64,000 nucleotides of DNA from Tenacibaculum discolor. GTDB taxonomy: Bacteria; Bacteroidota; Bacteroidia; Flavobacteriales; Flavobacteriaceae. Shown one piece after another: positions 1 through 8,036 of the stretch. The number at the start of each line of letters is the position of its first letter. The first letter of the stretch is position 1. The notes under the pieces are model-generated. The model was not told the DNA's origin and searched no databases. It worked only from the letters and a program-made list of their open reading frames with translations. The DNA lies in the NCBI RefSeq assembly GCF_003664185.1, contig NZ_RCCS01000005.1:248001-312000 (forward strand), given 5' to 3'. Both the position numbers and the translations under genes were made by a program.

Positions 1-2391
1 TCCATGCCCAATCCCAATTTTTGCATTCGGAAGTAAGCGTTGTAGCAACCCTGCTACTTCTTTGATGTTTTCAATACGATTGTGGATAAAAAACACCTGT
101 CCTCCACGAGAAATCTCGTACGAAATCGCATCGCGAATGATTTCTTCACTAAAACGAATTACATTGGTTTCTATCGGGTGACGGTTAGGTGGTGGTGTTT
201 TAATTACCGATAAATCTCGCGCCGCCATCAAACTGAACTGTAAAGTACGCGGAATTGGGGTTGCTGTTAAGGTTAATGTATCTACATTTTCCTTAATCGT
301 TTTTAACTTGTCTTTTGCCGCTACTCCAAATTTTTGTTCCTCATCAATAATCAACAACCCTAAATCTTTAAACTGAACTGCTTTATTGGTTAATTGATGT
401 GTTCCTATCACTATATCTACACTTCCATCGGTAACACCTTCTAACACGCCTTTGCGCTGTTTTGTGGTTCTAAAACGGTTTAGGTAGTCAATAGTAACCG
501 GAAAGTCTTTTAATCGCTTAGAAAAGGTTTTAAAGTGCTGAAACGCTAAAACCGTGGTTGGTACTAACACTGCCACTTGTTTTCCGTTATCTACGGCTTT
601 AAAAGCAGCTCTGATGGCAATTTCTGTTTTTCCAAAACCAACATCACCACACACCAAACGATCCATCGGTTGTTCTTTTTCCATATCGGCTTTTACTTCT
701 TGGGTAGAAGAGAACTGATCGGGTGTGTCTTCGTATAAGAAACTTGCTTCCAACTCATGCTGCATGTGTGTATCTGGTCCGAAAGCAAATCCTTTTTGCA
801 GTTTTCGTTTTGCGTATAACTGAATTAGGTTGAACGCAATATGTTTTACGCGGGCTTTGGTTTTTTGCTTGACTTTTTTCCAAGCATTCGACCCTAGTTT
901 ATATACTTTAGGCGGTTTTCCGTCTTTTCCGTTGAATTTGGAAATTTTGTGTAGCGAGTGAATGCTCACGTATAAAATATCGCGGTCGCCATAAATTAGC
1001 TTGATAGCTTCTTGCTTTTTACCTTCTACATCAATTTTTTGCAATCCGCCAAACTTTCCAATACCGTGGTCGATGTGGGTTACATAATCACCTACGTCTA
1101 ATTTGGTCAATTCTTGTAGGGTGATGGATTGCTTTTTCGCGTATCCATTCTTCAATCGGAATTTGTAATAACGCTCAAATATTTGATGATCGGTATAACA
1201 AACAATTTTATTGTCTAAATCTACAAACCCTTGATATAACGGAAACACAATGGTTTCATAGGAAACTTCTTGTTCACCATCGTCAAAAATATCGTGGAAA
1301 CGCTGTGCTTGCTTGTCGTTAGAACAGAAAATATAATTGGTAAATCCTTTGGCTGAAAATTCATTAAAATTCTGAATTAACAAATCGAATTTTTTGTTGA
1401 AAGAGGGCTGTGGATGCGTATCGAAACGTATCTCGGTAAGATCTTTCGTCTCTGCTAGAGATGACAAGTGCGCTAATGTAAATTCTTGTAATTGATTTCT
1501 AATTAACTCACCGTTACAAAACAGTTCTTCTGGTTTTGCGTGCTTGATTTCTGTAGATAGTTCGTTGAACGACAGTTCTGCTTTTCGGTAGAATTTGTCT
1601 AACGAATCGCTTAACAAGTCTACATTCTTAACAAAAACAGCGGTTTTAGACCAAATATATTTTAAAAAGCTTTCTCTGCTTTCTTCCAACGCTTTGTTTT
1701 CTACATTGGGCATTATGCTTACTTTCTTCAGTTTTTCTTTAGAAAGTTGCGTTTCTACATCAAACGTTCGGATGCTGTCTACCTCATCACCAAAAAACTC
1801 TATACGATACGGTTCGTCGTGAGAAAACGAAAACACATCGATAATTCCACCACGTACCGAAAATTCTCCTGGTTCGGTTACAAAATCAACACGTTTAAAA
1901 TGATATTCGAACAGTACTTCGTTGACAAAATCGAGCGATACTTGCTCACCCACGGCTACTTTTAGCGTGTTTTTTGCCAGTTCTTTTTTGGTAACTACTT
2001 TTTCGAACAGGGCAGTAGGGTAGGTAACAATAATCGCCGGTTTTTTACGAGAATTGATACGGTTTAACACCTCTGAACGCAGCAACACATTGGCGTTGTC
2101 GGTTTCTTCTATCTGATAGGGTCTGCGATACGAACCAGGATAAAACAACACATTTTTATCGCCCAGTAACTGCTCTAAATCGTTTAGATAATAAGCAGCT
2201 TCTTCCTTATCGTTACAAATTAACAAGTAAGGTTTATCGGCTTGTTTAAAAGTTTCGGAAATGACAAAAGACAACGAAGAACCGACCAAATTCGTAATTT
2301 GAAAATGGTGTTGTTCTTGTTGAAGCTGATTTACAATCTGTTTTACATTATCAGATTGTTGGTATTGGTTTACAATCGATTGTTTGCTCAA
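1..2391 (-). CDS. mfd: Transcription-repair coupling factor Mfd (5' part, cut by window edge)
   Basis: Reading the minus strand from 2391 gives about 797 residues of Mfd, the DNA translocase that removes stalled RNA polymerase and recruits the UvrABC excision machinery. Visible: the UvrB-like N-terminal part, the RNA-polymerase-interaction domain (DVGDYVTHIDHGIGKFGGL), then the helicase core with Walker A GDVGFGKTE, a DEEQ box and TATPIPRTL. The C-terminal translocase end lies outside the window. No ATG is available: an in-frame TAA sits 15 nt before a TTG at 2391 (TTG AGC AAA CAA), so TTG is taken as start. Family identity is certain; the start is likely. Confidence 0.95.
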   Translation of the reverse strand, partial: MSKQSIVNQYQQSDNVKQIVNQLQQEQHHFQITNLVGSSLSFVISETFKQADKPYLLICNDKEEAAYYLNDLEQLLGDKNVLFYPGSYRRPYQIEETDNANVLLRSEVLNRINSRKKPAIIVTYPTALFEKVVTKKELAKNTLKVAVGEQVSLDFVNEVLFEYHFKRVDFVTEPGEFSVRGGIIDVFSFSHDEPYRIEFFGDEVDSIRTFDVETQLSKEKLKKVSIMPNVENKALEESRESFLKYIWSKTAVFVKNVDLLSDSLDKFYRKAELSFNELSTEIKHAKPEELFCNGELIRNQLQEFTLAHLSSLAETKDLTEIRFDTHPQPSFNKKFDLLIQNFNEFSAKGFTNYIFCSNDKQAQRFHDIFDDGEQEVSYETIVFPLYQGFVDLDNKIVCYTDHQIFERYYKFRLKNGYAKKQSITLQELTKLDVGDYVTHIDHGIGKFGGLQKIDVEGKKQEAIKLIYGDRDILYVSIHSLHKISKFNGKDGKPPKVYKLGSNAWKKVKQKTKARVKHIAFNLIQLYAKRKLQKGFAFGPDTHMQHELEASFLYEDTPDQFSSTQEVKADMEKEQPMDRLVCGDVGFGKTEIAIRAAFKAVDNGKQVAVLVPTTVLAFQHFKTFSKRLKDFPVTIDYLNRFRTTKQRKGVLEGVTDGSVDIVIGTHQLTNKAVQFKDLGLLIIDEEQKFGVAAKDKLKTIKENVDTLTLTATPIPRTLQFSLMAARDLSVIKTPPPNRHPIETNVIRFSEEIIRDAISYEISRGGQVFFIHNRIENIKEVAGLLQRLLPNAKIGIGHG

Positions 2392-2408
2392 CGTACAAAA
2401 ATTTTACG

Positions 2409-2442
2409 CAAATGTACGAGGATTATTTTTTGTTTTAAACAA
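2409..2442 (-). promoter_or_regulatory. Putative flavobacterial promoter for mfd
   Basis: On the minus strand a TTG (2442-2440) is followed after 23 nt by TACATTTG (2416-2409), matching the Bacteroidetes -33 TTG / -7 TAnnTTTG pattern at the long end of its spacing. It would place transcription start about 10 nt before the TTG start of mfd, which supports that start and a very short leader. Pattern match only. Confidence 0.4.
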
Positions 2443-2446
2443 CAGA

Positions 2447-3001
2447 TTACTCAATATACGTGTAGTGTTTCCAAGGATAGTCCAATAACTTTTTTTGATT
2501 CTTATTCATAAACAAGTTAAACTCATAATAAAAAGATTTGTAATTATCATTATTAACTTTATCCAAGTAGCTTGTCCATTCGTATAACTTATCCATTATT
2601 TGACCATACTCAAACCATATTAAGTCAAAGTTTAACTTATTTAATTGTGGAGAAATTAAATTAAATAACTCTATCAAATTATGAATATCTCCATTTCCAC
2701 AACCTCCTTCTGAAAACATGTATTCAACTGTGTCTGTGTATCCATCTGAAAATCTAAATTCATTCTCTTTAACACCTCTTAAAAAATTATTCGCTTGATA
2801 TAACTCAATAAATTTATCTATTTGTTGAGTGGTAATATGATTTCTTAAAAAGTCTATTGTTTTATATGTGTTTTCAAGTTTTCTTTGTTTTAATGTATTG
2901 ATAAAGGTTAAAATAGTTATTACCCCACCTATAATAGCTAAAAATAAAATAACCCAACTTCTAAGTTCTGAGTAATTTGTATAAAAAAATAAGCAATTCA
3001 T
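2447..3001 (-). CDS. Hypothetical protein with one N-terminal membrane segment
   Basis: 184 residues, no family recognised. A hydrophobic stretch at about residues 16-35 (WVILFLAIIGGVITILTFI) is followed by a basic KQRK and a soluble, acidic and aromatic domain to the end, so it is probably an inner-membrane-anchored cytoplasmic protein. The arrangement resembles the DUF4760-like small membrane proteins of Bacteroidetes, but I cannot confirm that. It lies 55 nt upstream of mfd on the same strand and could be co-transcribed. Much more AT-rich than mfd, like the next two genes, which suggests an accessory origin. Confidence 0.6.
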   Translation of the reverse strand: MNCLFFYTNYSELRSWVILFLAIIGGVITILTFINTLKQRKLENTYKTIDFLRNHITTQQIDKFIELYQANNFLRGVKENEFRFSDGYTDTVEYMFSEGGCGNGDIHNLIELFNLISPQLNKLNFDLIWFEYGQIMDKLYEWTSYLDKVNNDNYKSFYYEFNLFMNKNQKKLLDYPWKHYTYIE

Positions 3002-3038
3002 TGAATATAAATTTGTTTATATACCAATTTAAGGTATA

Positions 3039-3956
3039 CTAAATAATGTCAGATATTTCTACTAATTCATAATTAAGCTTTTCTTTACCAGTAATAAATG
3101 TTGTTTTGTGAATAATTAAATGTACTGAACATTCCTTATTCAAATACTTTTTATCATAATCAATCAATAACTCCTCTGGTATTTCGCTATTTATAATACC
3201 TGTAATTGGCTCTCCTTCTTCTCCAATAATTTCAAATTTTCCAGAATCAAGTAAAATTCCTCTAAGTATCCCTTTGATAAAAAGGTTTTCCTCATCTGTT
3301 TCTGTTAAATTAACTCTTTCAAAACCTTCTTTAATTTCTTGTTCAGAAATATTAATACCAAAACTCCCTGTTTCTATTTTTAAAATAGAATTTGCTTCTG
3401 AAACCTCTTTTAAAAACTGTTTTAAATTAGTCAAATTTCTCTTAGGTGTATTTTCCATTGCCTTTTCAAACATTTCATCACTTTTGACAGAGGCACTAAT
3501 GAGTTCTACCACTTGTTTAATAGCTATGGAAACATCATTTTCATCAAATAAATCATTATTCTCTAGTTGGCTGAGTTCTACTCCAAATGAACCTGTAGGT
3601 AAAGCTGTAAGATATAGTTCAGAGTTTCCAGAATCTTTGGCTTTCCCTCTTTCTCCAACTATTCCAAAACGAACTAGAGCAGTTTGTGTTTTTACTAATT
3701 CTTGAATTGGTTTTATAGTTTTACTTACAAACTTTGATTTTATTCCTAATGAACCTTTAACAGCATTACCGCTAAATAGTAATCTAACTTTAGGCTCAAT
3801 TATTTCACTAGAAAAACTAGCTAGTTTTTCTTTAAGATTTTTTATTTTGTTTTTTAAATTTTCAGACATAAGAGGATGATCACCTACTAATCCTAGCATG
3901 CGTTCAGTATCCAAAATTTGAGCTTTTATTTTTTCTTTCTCTGAAAAGGCACTCAT
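3039..3956 (-). CDS. Unknown protein coupled to a nucleotidyltransferase-like gene
   Basis: 305 residues, no signal peptide or membrane segment. The N-terminus (about 1-50) is charged and helical. The rest carries a recurring short motif: KGSLGI, TGSFGVEL and TGSFGINI, spaced so as to suggest two or three copies of one small beta-containing unit. The C-terminus looks like a beta domain. The ATG overlaps the stop of the upstream gene in the sequence ATGA, so the two are translationally coupled and probably act together. I do not recognise the family. A two-gene accessory module (toxin-antitoxin or defence-type) is plausible but not shown. Confidence 0.6.
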   Translation of the reverse strand: MSAFSEKEKIKAQILDTERMLGLVGDHPLMSENLKNKIKNLKEKLASFSSEIIEPKVRLLFSGNAVKGSLGIKSKFVSKTIKPIQELVKTQTALVRFGIVGERGKAKDSGNSELYLTALPTGSFGVELSQLENNDLFDENDVSIAIKQVVELISASVKSDEMFEKAMENTPKRNLTNLKQFLKEVSEANSILKIETGSFGINISEQEIKEGFERVNLTETDEENLFIKGILRGILLDSGKFEIIGEEGEPITGIINSEIPEELLIDYDKKYLNKECSVHLIIHKTTFITGKEKLNYELVEISDII

Positions 3957-4507
3957 ATTTCTATTGAGTTTAAGTAATCTAATGCTTGTTTATCTGTATC
4001 TACAGTATTTAACTCTAACCGCAAAATTCCTTTCCAAACACCTAATCTATTGTGACTAAATAATTGAATCCAATATCTAGTCATCTCAACTGTAACATCT
4101 GGATCAAAACTATAATCAACAAGATAATGATCTAGATTATAGTTACTCTTTGCCATATTTGGGTCTATGAATTCTACAAAGTTAGTCTTTATTTCTTTTA
4201 TTTTATCACCTTTCAAGCCCTTAAAAAAGGTGACTATATCTAAGTCATTTGGATGTCGTCTTTCAGATTTTTCTATGTTTTCGGTAAAACTACCATCGAT
4301 CCATTGAAACCCTTCAATAATTCCTAGATTTGTCATCTTCTGTCTGAACTCTAATAACCCCTTTAAAATTAAAACTCTTTCTTTAGTTCTTCCTAGACTT
4401 TGACAAAGCTCTAAAGTTGAACAATTATATGGACTTAAGTGTTCTTGTAAAGTAGGGTTCCCTATATGTGGTGGTATTACATTATTATGATCAAAATCTG
4501 GTATCAA
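3953..4507 (-). CDS. Nucleotidyltransferase-like protein (DUF6932-type)
   Basis: 184 residues. The central segment WIDGSFTENIEKSERRHPND followed directly by LDIVTF has the G-S-F...D-x-D layout of the polymerase-beta nucleotidyltransferase fold; a further acidic stretch DYSFDPDVTVEM could supply the third acid. The opening MIPDFDHNNVIPPHIG resembles the DUF6932 family as I remember it, a group of NTase-like proteins of unknown role. The start is TTG at 4507; an in-frame TAA lies two codons upstream, so no ATG is possible. First gene of a coupled pair with the 305-residue gene (4-nt overlap). Biochemical activity is inference. Confidence 0.6.
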   Translation of the reverse strand: MIPDFDHNNVIPPHIGNPTLQEHLSPYNCSTLELCQSLGRTKERVLILKGLLEFRQKMTNLGIIEGFQWIDGSFTENIEKSERRHPNDLDIVTFFKGLKGDKIKEIKTNFVEFIDPNMAKSNYNLDHYLVDYSFDPDVTVEMTRYWIQLFSHNRLGVWKGILRLELNTVDTDKQALDYLNSIEI

Positions 4508-4770
4508 TATTTATATTTTTTATCACTTAAAATTTTAAAGTTTAAAACTAAACGCACACAACCACAAACCTTTACGGCAATCCATAAAGAAGTGTTTGTT
4601 GTTACTTATTTTTTATAAAAAATAGTTGAGATAAGGGGTAGTACTACTTTTTACTTTTTTAGCGTGTTAAACATAGTAAAAAAAGAGGAGGGAGGCAAGG
4701 GTTATTTGTTTGTGTGTGAGTTTGTAAGGGTGTTTATTGCTTTTAAGAGTGTTTGTAACTCCCATGAGTG
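4508..4770. other. Non-coding stretch before the repeat array
   Basis: No gene seen. Upstream leader of the nucleotidyltransferase-like gene, then AT-rich sequence running into the palindromic repeat array. Together with the array, the gene-free stretch reaches 5353. Confidence 0.6.
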
Positions 4771-5309
4771 AGATTTCTCCCCCTGGTCGAAATGACAACC
4801 TCAACGTCATTTCGAACTGGAGTGCAACGGAAGTGAGAAATCTTACAGTCGTGTGTTAGGTACTTTAAAGGATATTTTCAACTCAAATTAAACAGATTTC
4901 TCCCTGTGGTCGAAATGACATCACACCATGCAAACTCAACGTCATTTCGAGGGAGGTACGACTGAGAAATCTTACAGTCGTGTGTTAGGTATTTAAAAGA
5001 GTGTTTCCTACTCAAATTAAGCAGATTTCTCCCTACGGTCGAAATGACAGGACACCATGCAACCTCAACGTCATTTCGAAGGAGGCACGACTGAGAAATC
5101 TTACAGTCGTGTGTTAGGTACTTTAAAGGGTGTTTCTAACTCAAATTAAACAGATTTCTCCCTACGGTCGAAATGACAGGACACCATGCAACCTCAACGT
5201 CATTTCGAACTGGAGTGCAACGGAAGTGAGAAACCGAAAGGTTCAGCGGAGCTAAATCTTATAGTTGTGTATTAGGTACTTTCAAGAGTATTTGTACCCC
5301 CCGTGAGTG

Positions 5310-5725
5310 AGATTTCTCCCTGCGGTCGAAATGACAGTAGCAATAAAAAAATATTACTTAAAAACCTCATTATTCAAAAAATACCACTCAGGATTAAAAC
5401 TATTAATTAAGGCTTCTTTCTTTTCTCTGCGCCATTTTTTTAATTCTTTTTCTCTGTGAATTGCCTCTTTTATATTTTCAAATGTTTCATAGTAAATCAA
5501 ATAATAGCAGTTGTACTTTCCTGCAAAGGATTTTTTAGCATGTTCACTATCAAAATAGTGTTGCGATAATCGTTTTTGAAGGTTGTTGGTAACACCAATA
5601 TATAACGTGGTCTTATTCTTATTTGTAATGATGTATACAACGTAATTTTCTAGCATTTTTCTTTTAAAGATATAAAAAATTATAAACGTCATTTCAAAGG
5701 AGCTACGACTGAGAAGTCTCAAGAT
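5310..5725 (-). mobile_element. Palindromic element with a GIY-YIG gene in its loop
   Basis: The left arm at 5310-5336 and right arm at about 5686-5725 are the same arms as in neighbouring empty copies, but the usual 25-nt loop is replaced by a complete GIY-YIG reading frame. This reads as a full-length version of the repeat, the others being gene-less derivatives. Mobility is inferred from this arrangement; no target-site duplication was resolved because the copies lie in tandem. Confidence 0.45.
5354..5656 (-). CDS. GIY-YIG family endonuclease (small, single domain)
   Basis: 100 residues from the ATG at 5656: MLENYVVYIITNKNKTTLYI then GVTNNLQKRL. YVVYI...LYIGVTNNL.KRL is the GIY-YIG core; HREKELKKWRREKKEALI is the usual helix, and NPEWYFL the usual C-terminal end of the single-domain YhbQ/UPF0213-like proteins. 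The frame is open 22 codons further upstream, but that extension is translated from the repeat arm, so the internal ATG is preferred. Predicted to cut DNA, target unknown. Its position inside a palindromic repeat unit suggests it acts on, or travels with, the element. Confidence 0.85.
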   Translation of the reverse strand: MLENYVVYIITNKNKTTLYIGVTNNLQKRLSQHYFDSEHAKKSFAGKYNCYYLIYYETFENIKEAIHREKELKKWRREKKEALINSFNPEWYFLNNEVFK

Positions 5726-5993
5726 TCAGCAGAGCTAAATCTTATAATGGTCTATTAGGTATTTTCAATAATGCTTCTAACTAGAATTAAACAGATTTCT
5801 CGCTATCGCTCGAAATGACAACTCATTACGTCATTTCGAAGGAGGCACGACTGAGAAACCGCAAGGTTCAGCGGAGCTAAATCTTACAGTCGCGTGTTAG
5901 GTATTTAAAAGAGTGTTTCCTACTCAAATTAAGCAGATTTCTCCCTACGGTCGCAATGACGGGAAACCATACAACCTTAACGTCTTTCTTATG

Positions 5994-6130
5994 TTGTACA
6001 AGGATTTTTTTTGTAGAAAAAAGTTTGTACAGCCTGTGTACAAGAAAATATTTTTTAAAAATTTATTTGTACATCAAACGGAGCGCACTTGATGTACAAG
6101 AAAAAAAATAACTTTAAAAAGTTTGTACAA
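5994..6130. repeat. Cluster of TTGTACA palindromes
   Basis: Six TTGTACA/TGTACAA blocks in 137 nt: TTGTACAA at 5994-6001 and 6123-6130 (each self-palindromic), an inverted pair at 6025-6043, and a perfect 11-bp inverted repeat TTGTACATCAA/TTGATGTACAA at 6067-6099 with an 11-nt loop. It lies just 3' of the cupin/JmjC-type oxygenase gene. It may be its transcript end or a regulator-binding array; no long U-run favours a simple terminator. Confidence 0.6.
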
Positions 6131-6139
6131 AAAAAGGCT

Positions 6140-7369
6140 TTATTCCTTACAAATAGTAATCGCTCCAACTCGTGCTAACTGACTTACAAAATCAAATACA
6201 TCCATCAATTCCCAAGTAGGAGTGAGGTGGTTTTGTAGTTCGTTAAAACTTATGGTTTCTCCTGTGTTTAGCTTTTCTATAATTGTGCTTAGTTGTGAGT
6301 TATTGCTAACAACAACTTCATTTCCTCTTGCCATTATACAGGTTTTCTCTGTGTTTTCTGTATGTAACAACAACGGAAAAATTGTCTTTCCTGTAATTTG
6401 AAATGGCGGGTTGGGTACTCCTTCGTTGTTTTGAAGTATTGATGGGTTTAATACCCCTTCGTTACTTTTTAGTTTGGTTATGTATTTTGTAAGCGTGTTT
6501 TTGTATTTATTTTCCCACGTTTTGGGGTTTAATAAGCTATTCCAATCCAATTCTTCGGTTGTGGTATCTACAGGTGGTAAGTACCCTACTTTTGGATTTT
6601 TAGTTAACTCACTTGAGGCTATTTGTGCAGCAATTGTTTTTTCTAAATAGTCTCTAGACGGATTGATATAATCCATTACCACACTCAACGAAAATTCATC
6701 AGTTTTTGCAATATGGTATACATGATGCGGAATAAACATGGCCGATTTTGCTTTTAACGGATATTTTGTGGAGCTTGGTAGCATTGTATCTACCTCGTGG
6801 AACACTTTCGTATTGTGTTCTATTTGGTTGTATTCTTCAATATCCCAAGTATAAAAATCTTTATGATTTGGACCTAAATGAAACAAAAATCCTTCTTCTC
6901 CTTTGGCTTCTTTATGAATTCCGAAAGGGGTAAACCCATAGTTTCCCATAAAAAACAAAAAGGAAAGTCCGCCCAATGGCATGCCTGCTTTTTGAAGTAA
7001 CGGAGCTACTATCTGACACATTCTCTCGGTAAATTCATTACTAAAGGTTTCTAAACTATTGAAAACAACTCCGAATTTTTGATCTCCGAATAACTTCATA
7101 CACCACTGCTCAATAGTTTCATGTTCTTCGGGTCTATTAGCAGCCATTTCTTCTGCTATTCCGTTTTGAAGCTCGTGGTTTATGTATACTTTGATGCCTT
7201 TGTGTAATTCTCCTTTGTCTAAAAACCGATTGATAATGTTTTTTAATTCTTGTTTTAAAAAGGTTACATCGTCATCAGAAAGTATGTTGTCTATTGATGT
7301 TGGTTTGGTGAGTTCTTGTGAGTTTTGGTAGAGTTTTTTCCAAGTTTCAGAATTCTTCTCGTTGTTCAT
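6140..7369 (-). CDS. Cupin/JmjC-type 2-oxoglutarate oxygenase-like protein
   Basis: 409 residues, no signal peptide. The mid-region GFTPFGIHKEAKGEEGFLFH has the H-x-E/D shape of an Fe(II) site and MFIPHHVYHIAKT supplies a plausible distal histidine, as in JmjC/cupin_4 oxygenases. The C-terminal 60 residues (ISFNELQNHLTPTWELMDVF) look like the winged-helix tail seen in ribosomal-oxygenase-type cupins. A low-complexity linker repeats NEGVLNPS/NEGVPNPP. Substrate unknown; protein or peptide hydroxylation is a family-based inference. Standing alone, with TTGTACA palindromes downstream and repeat relics on both sides, it appears to be an accessory gene. Confidence 0.55.
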   Translation of the reverse strand: MNNEKNSETWKKLYQNSQELTKPTSIDNILSDDDVTFLKQELKNIINRFLDKGELHKGIKVYINHELQNGIAEEMAANRPEEHETIEQWCMKLFGDQKFGVVFNSLETFSNEFTERMCQIVAPLLQKAGMPLGGLSFLFFMGNYGFTPFGIHKEAKGEEGFLFHLGPNHKDFYTWDIEEYNQIEHNTKVFHEVDTMLPSSTKYPLKAKSAMFIPHHVYHIAKTDEFSLSVVMDYINPSRDYLEKTIAAQIASSELTKNPKVGYLPPVDTTTEELDWNSLLNPKTWENKYKNTLTKYITKLKSNEGVLNPSILQNNEGVPNPPFQITGKTIFPLLLHTENTEKTCIMARGNEVVVSNNSQLSTIIEKLNTGETISFNELQNHLTPTWELMDVFDFVSQLARVGAITICKE

Positions 7370-7461
7370 AGGCTGGTTTTAAAGCTTCTGCCTATAAAAA
7401 TAAAGTATTTTGAAAATTATTTTTATGCTTTTATTCCCTTATTTTAATCGGTTATACCACC

Positions 7462-7490
7462 TCAACGTTATTTCGAAGGAGTAGGTGACT
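7462..7490. repeat. Degenerate right arm of the palindromic repeat
   Basis: CTCAACGTTATTTCGAAGGA followed by a decayed continuation matches the right arms at 5.07-5.9 kb (CTCAACGTCATTTCGAAGGA). No left arm is nearby. A relic of the same element 1.5 kb from the array. Confidence 0.6.
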
Positions 7491-7538
7491 AAAACAATCT
7501 GTTTGTTGAGATCATATAAAAGAAAATTGCTATCTAAT

Positions 7539-8036
7539 TTACAAACATTTACCTGATTCAAAATCTTCTTTAGTAATTGGTTCTCCATTAATTGTATCAG
7601 TATCCCAGTCTTGTGAAATTAACCATACACCATTCTTTTTATTAAGTACCACGTGGAACCTACCGTATACAATACGTGGTTCTTTGTCTTTTTCAGTATA
7701 TATAACTCGATAATAACCTACTTCGTAACCAGTACTTTCTTTATAAGTTCTTTGATTGAAACAAAAATCTATTTGTCTTTTCTTAGTCGTTGGTTTTTGA
7801 TAAGATGTTTGTACCGATGTTTTGTATTCTTCTCCTATGCGAATTCCGTACTTATTAACTCTTAAAACATCATTAGTATGTAAACTATTAAATGTATTCC
7901 AATCTCTAGCTTCAAAAGATTTTTTAAATGGTTGCCATATTTGTTGATTAACCTCTTTTTCTATTACTTCATTATTTTGTGAAAAACTAAACGTAATTGA
8001 AATTAGAAAAATTAAAATAGTGTATGCCGTTTTCAT
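7539..8036 (-). CDS. Secreted NTF2/SnoaL-like protein
   Basis: 165 residues with a clear signal peptide (MKTAYTILIFLISITFSFSQ). The mature part has the layout of DUF4440/SnoaL-like NTF2 folds: an N-terminal helix (EVNQQIWQPFKKSFEARDWN), then FNSLHTNDVLRV and a beta-rich half with GRFHVVLNKKNGVWLISQDW. Probably periplasmic. Function unknown; such domains bind small molecules or serve as accessory subunits. It stands alone, followed on its 3' side by the repeat relic. The fold assignment rests on pattern and length. Confidence 0.65.
   Translation of the reverse strand: MKTAYTILIFLISITFSFSQNNEVIEKEVNQQIWQPFKKSFEARDWNTFNSLHTNDVLRVNKYGIRIGEEYKTSVQTSYQKPTTKKRQIDFCFNQRTYKESTGYEVGYYRVIYTEKDKEPRIVYGRFHVVLNKKNGVWLISQDWDTDTINGEPITKEDFESGKCL

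Larger units (their letters stand above)
4771..5966. repeat. Array of at least seven palindromic repeats
   Basis: Each unit has a left arm like AGATTTCTCCCTACGGTCG followed by AAATGAC, a short loop, and a right arm GTCATTTCGA...GAGAAATCT, so outer (AGATTTCTC) and inner (TCGAAATGAC) blocks are inverted. Left arms begin at 4771, 4894, 5023, 5152, 5310, 5793 and 5934; the last lacks most of its right arm. Between units is a conserved tail TTACAGTCGTGTGTTAGGTA plus about 45 nt, giving a period near 120-160 bp. Some right arms carry an extra block (GTTCAGCGGAGCTAAATCTT). The unit at 5310 holds a GIY-YIG gene in its loop. Confidence 0.85.

Noticed and set aside
1595..2511. Small plus-strand frames opposite mfd
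   Set aside because: Shadow frames of the mfd coding strand with no family or composition support.
5657..5722. Upstream extension of the GIY-YIG protein
   Set aside because: The 22 extra codons are translated from the repeat arm and precede the family start.
4771..5966. CRISPR-like repeated array
   Set aside because: Units are long, palindromic, imperfect and irregularly spaced, with conserved rather than unique sequence between them, and no cas gene is near.
7646..7659. Fourth parS-like site GTACCACGTGGAAC
   Set aside because: One mismatch, inside the coding sequence of the NTF2-like protein and 9.6 kb from the cluster; more likely chance.
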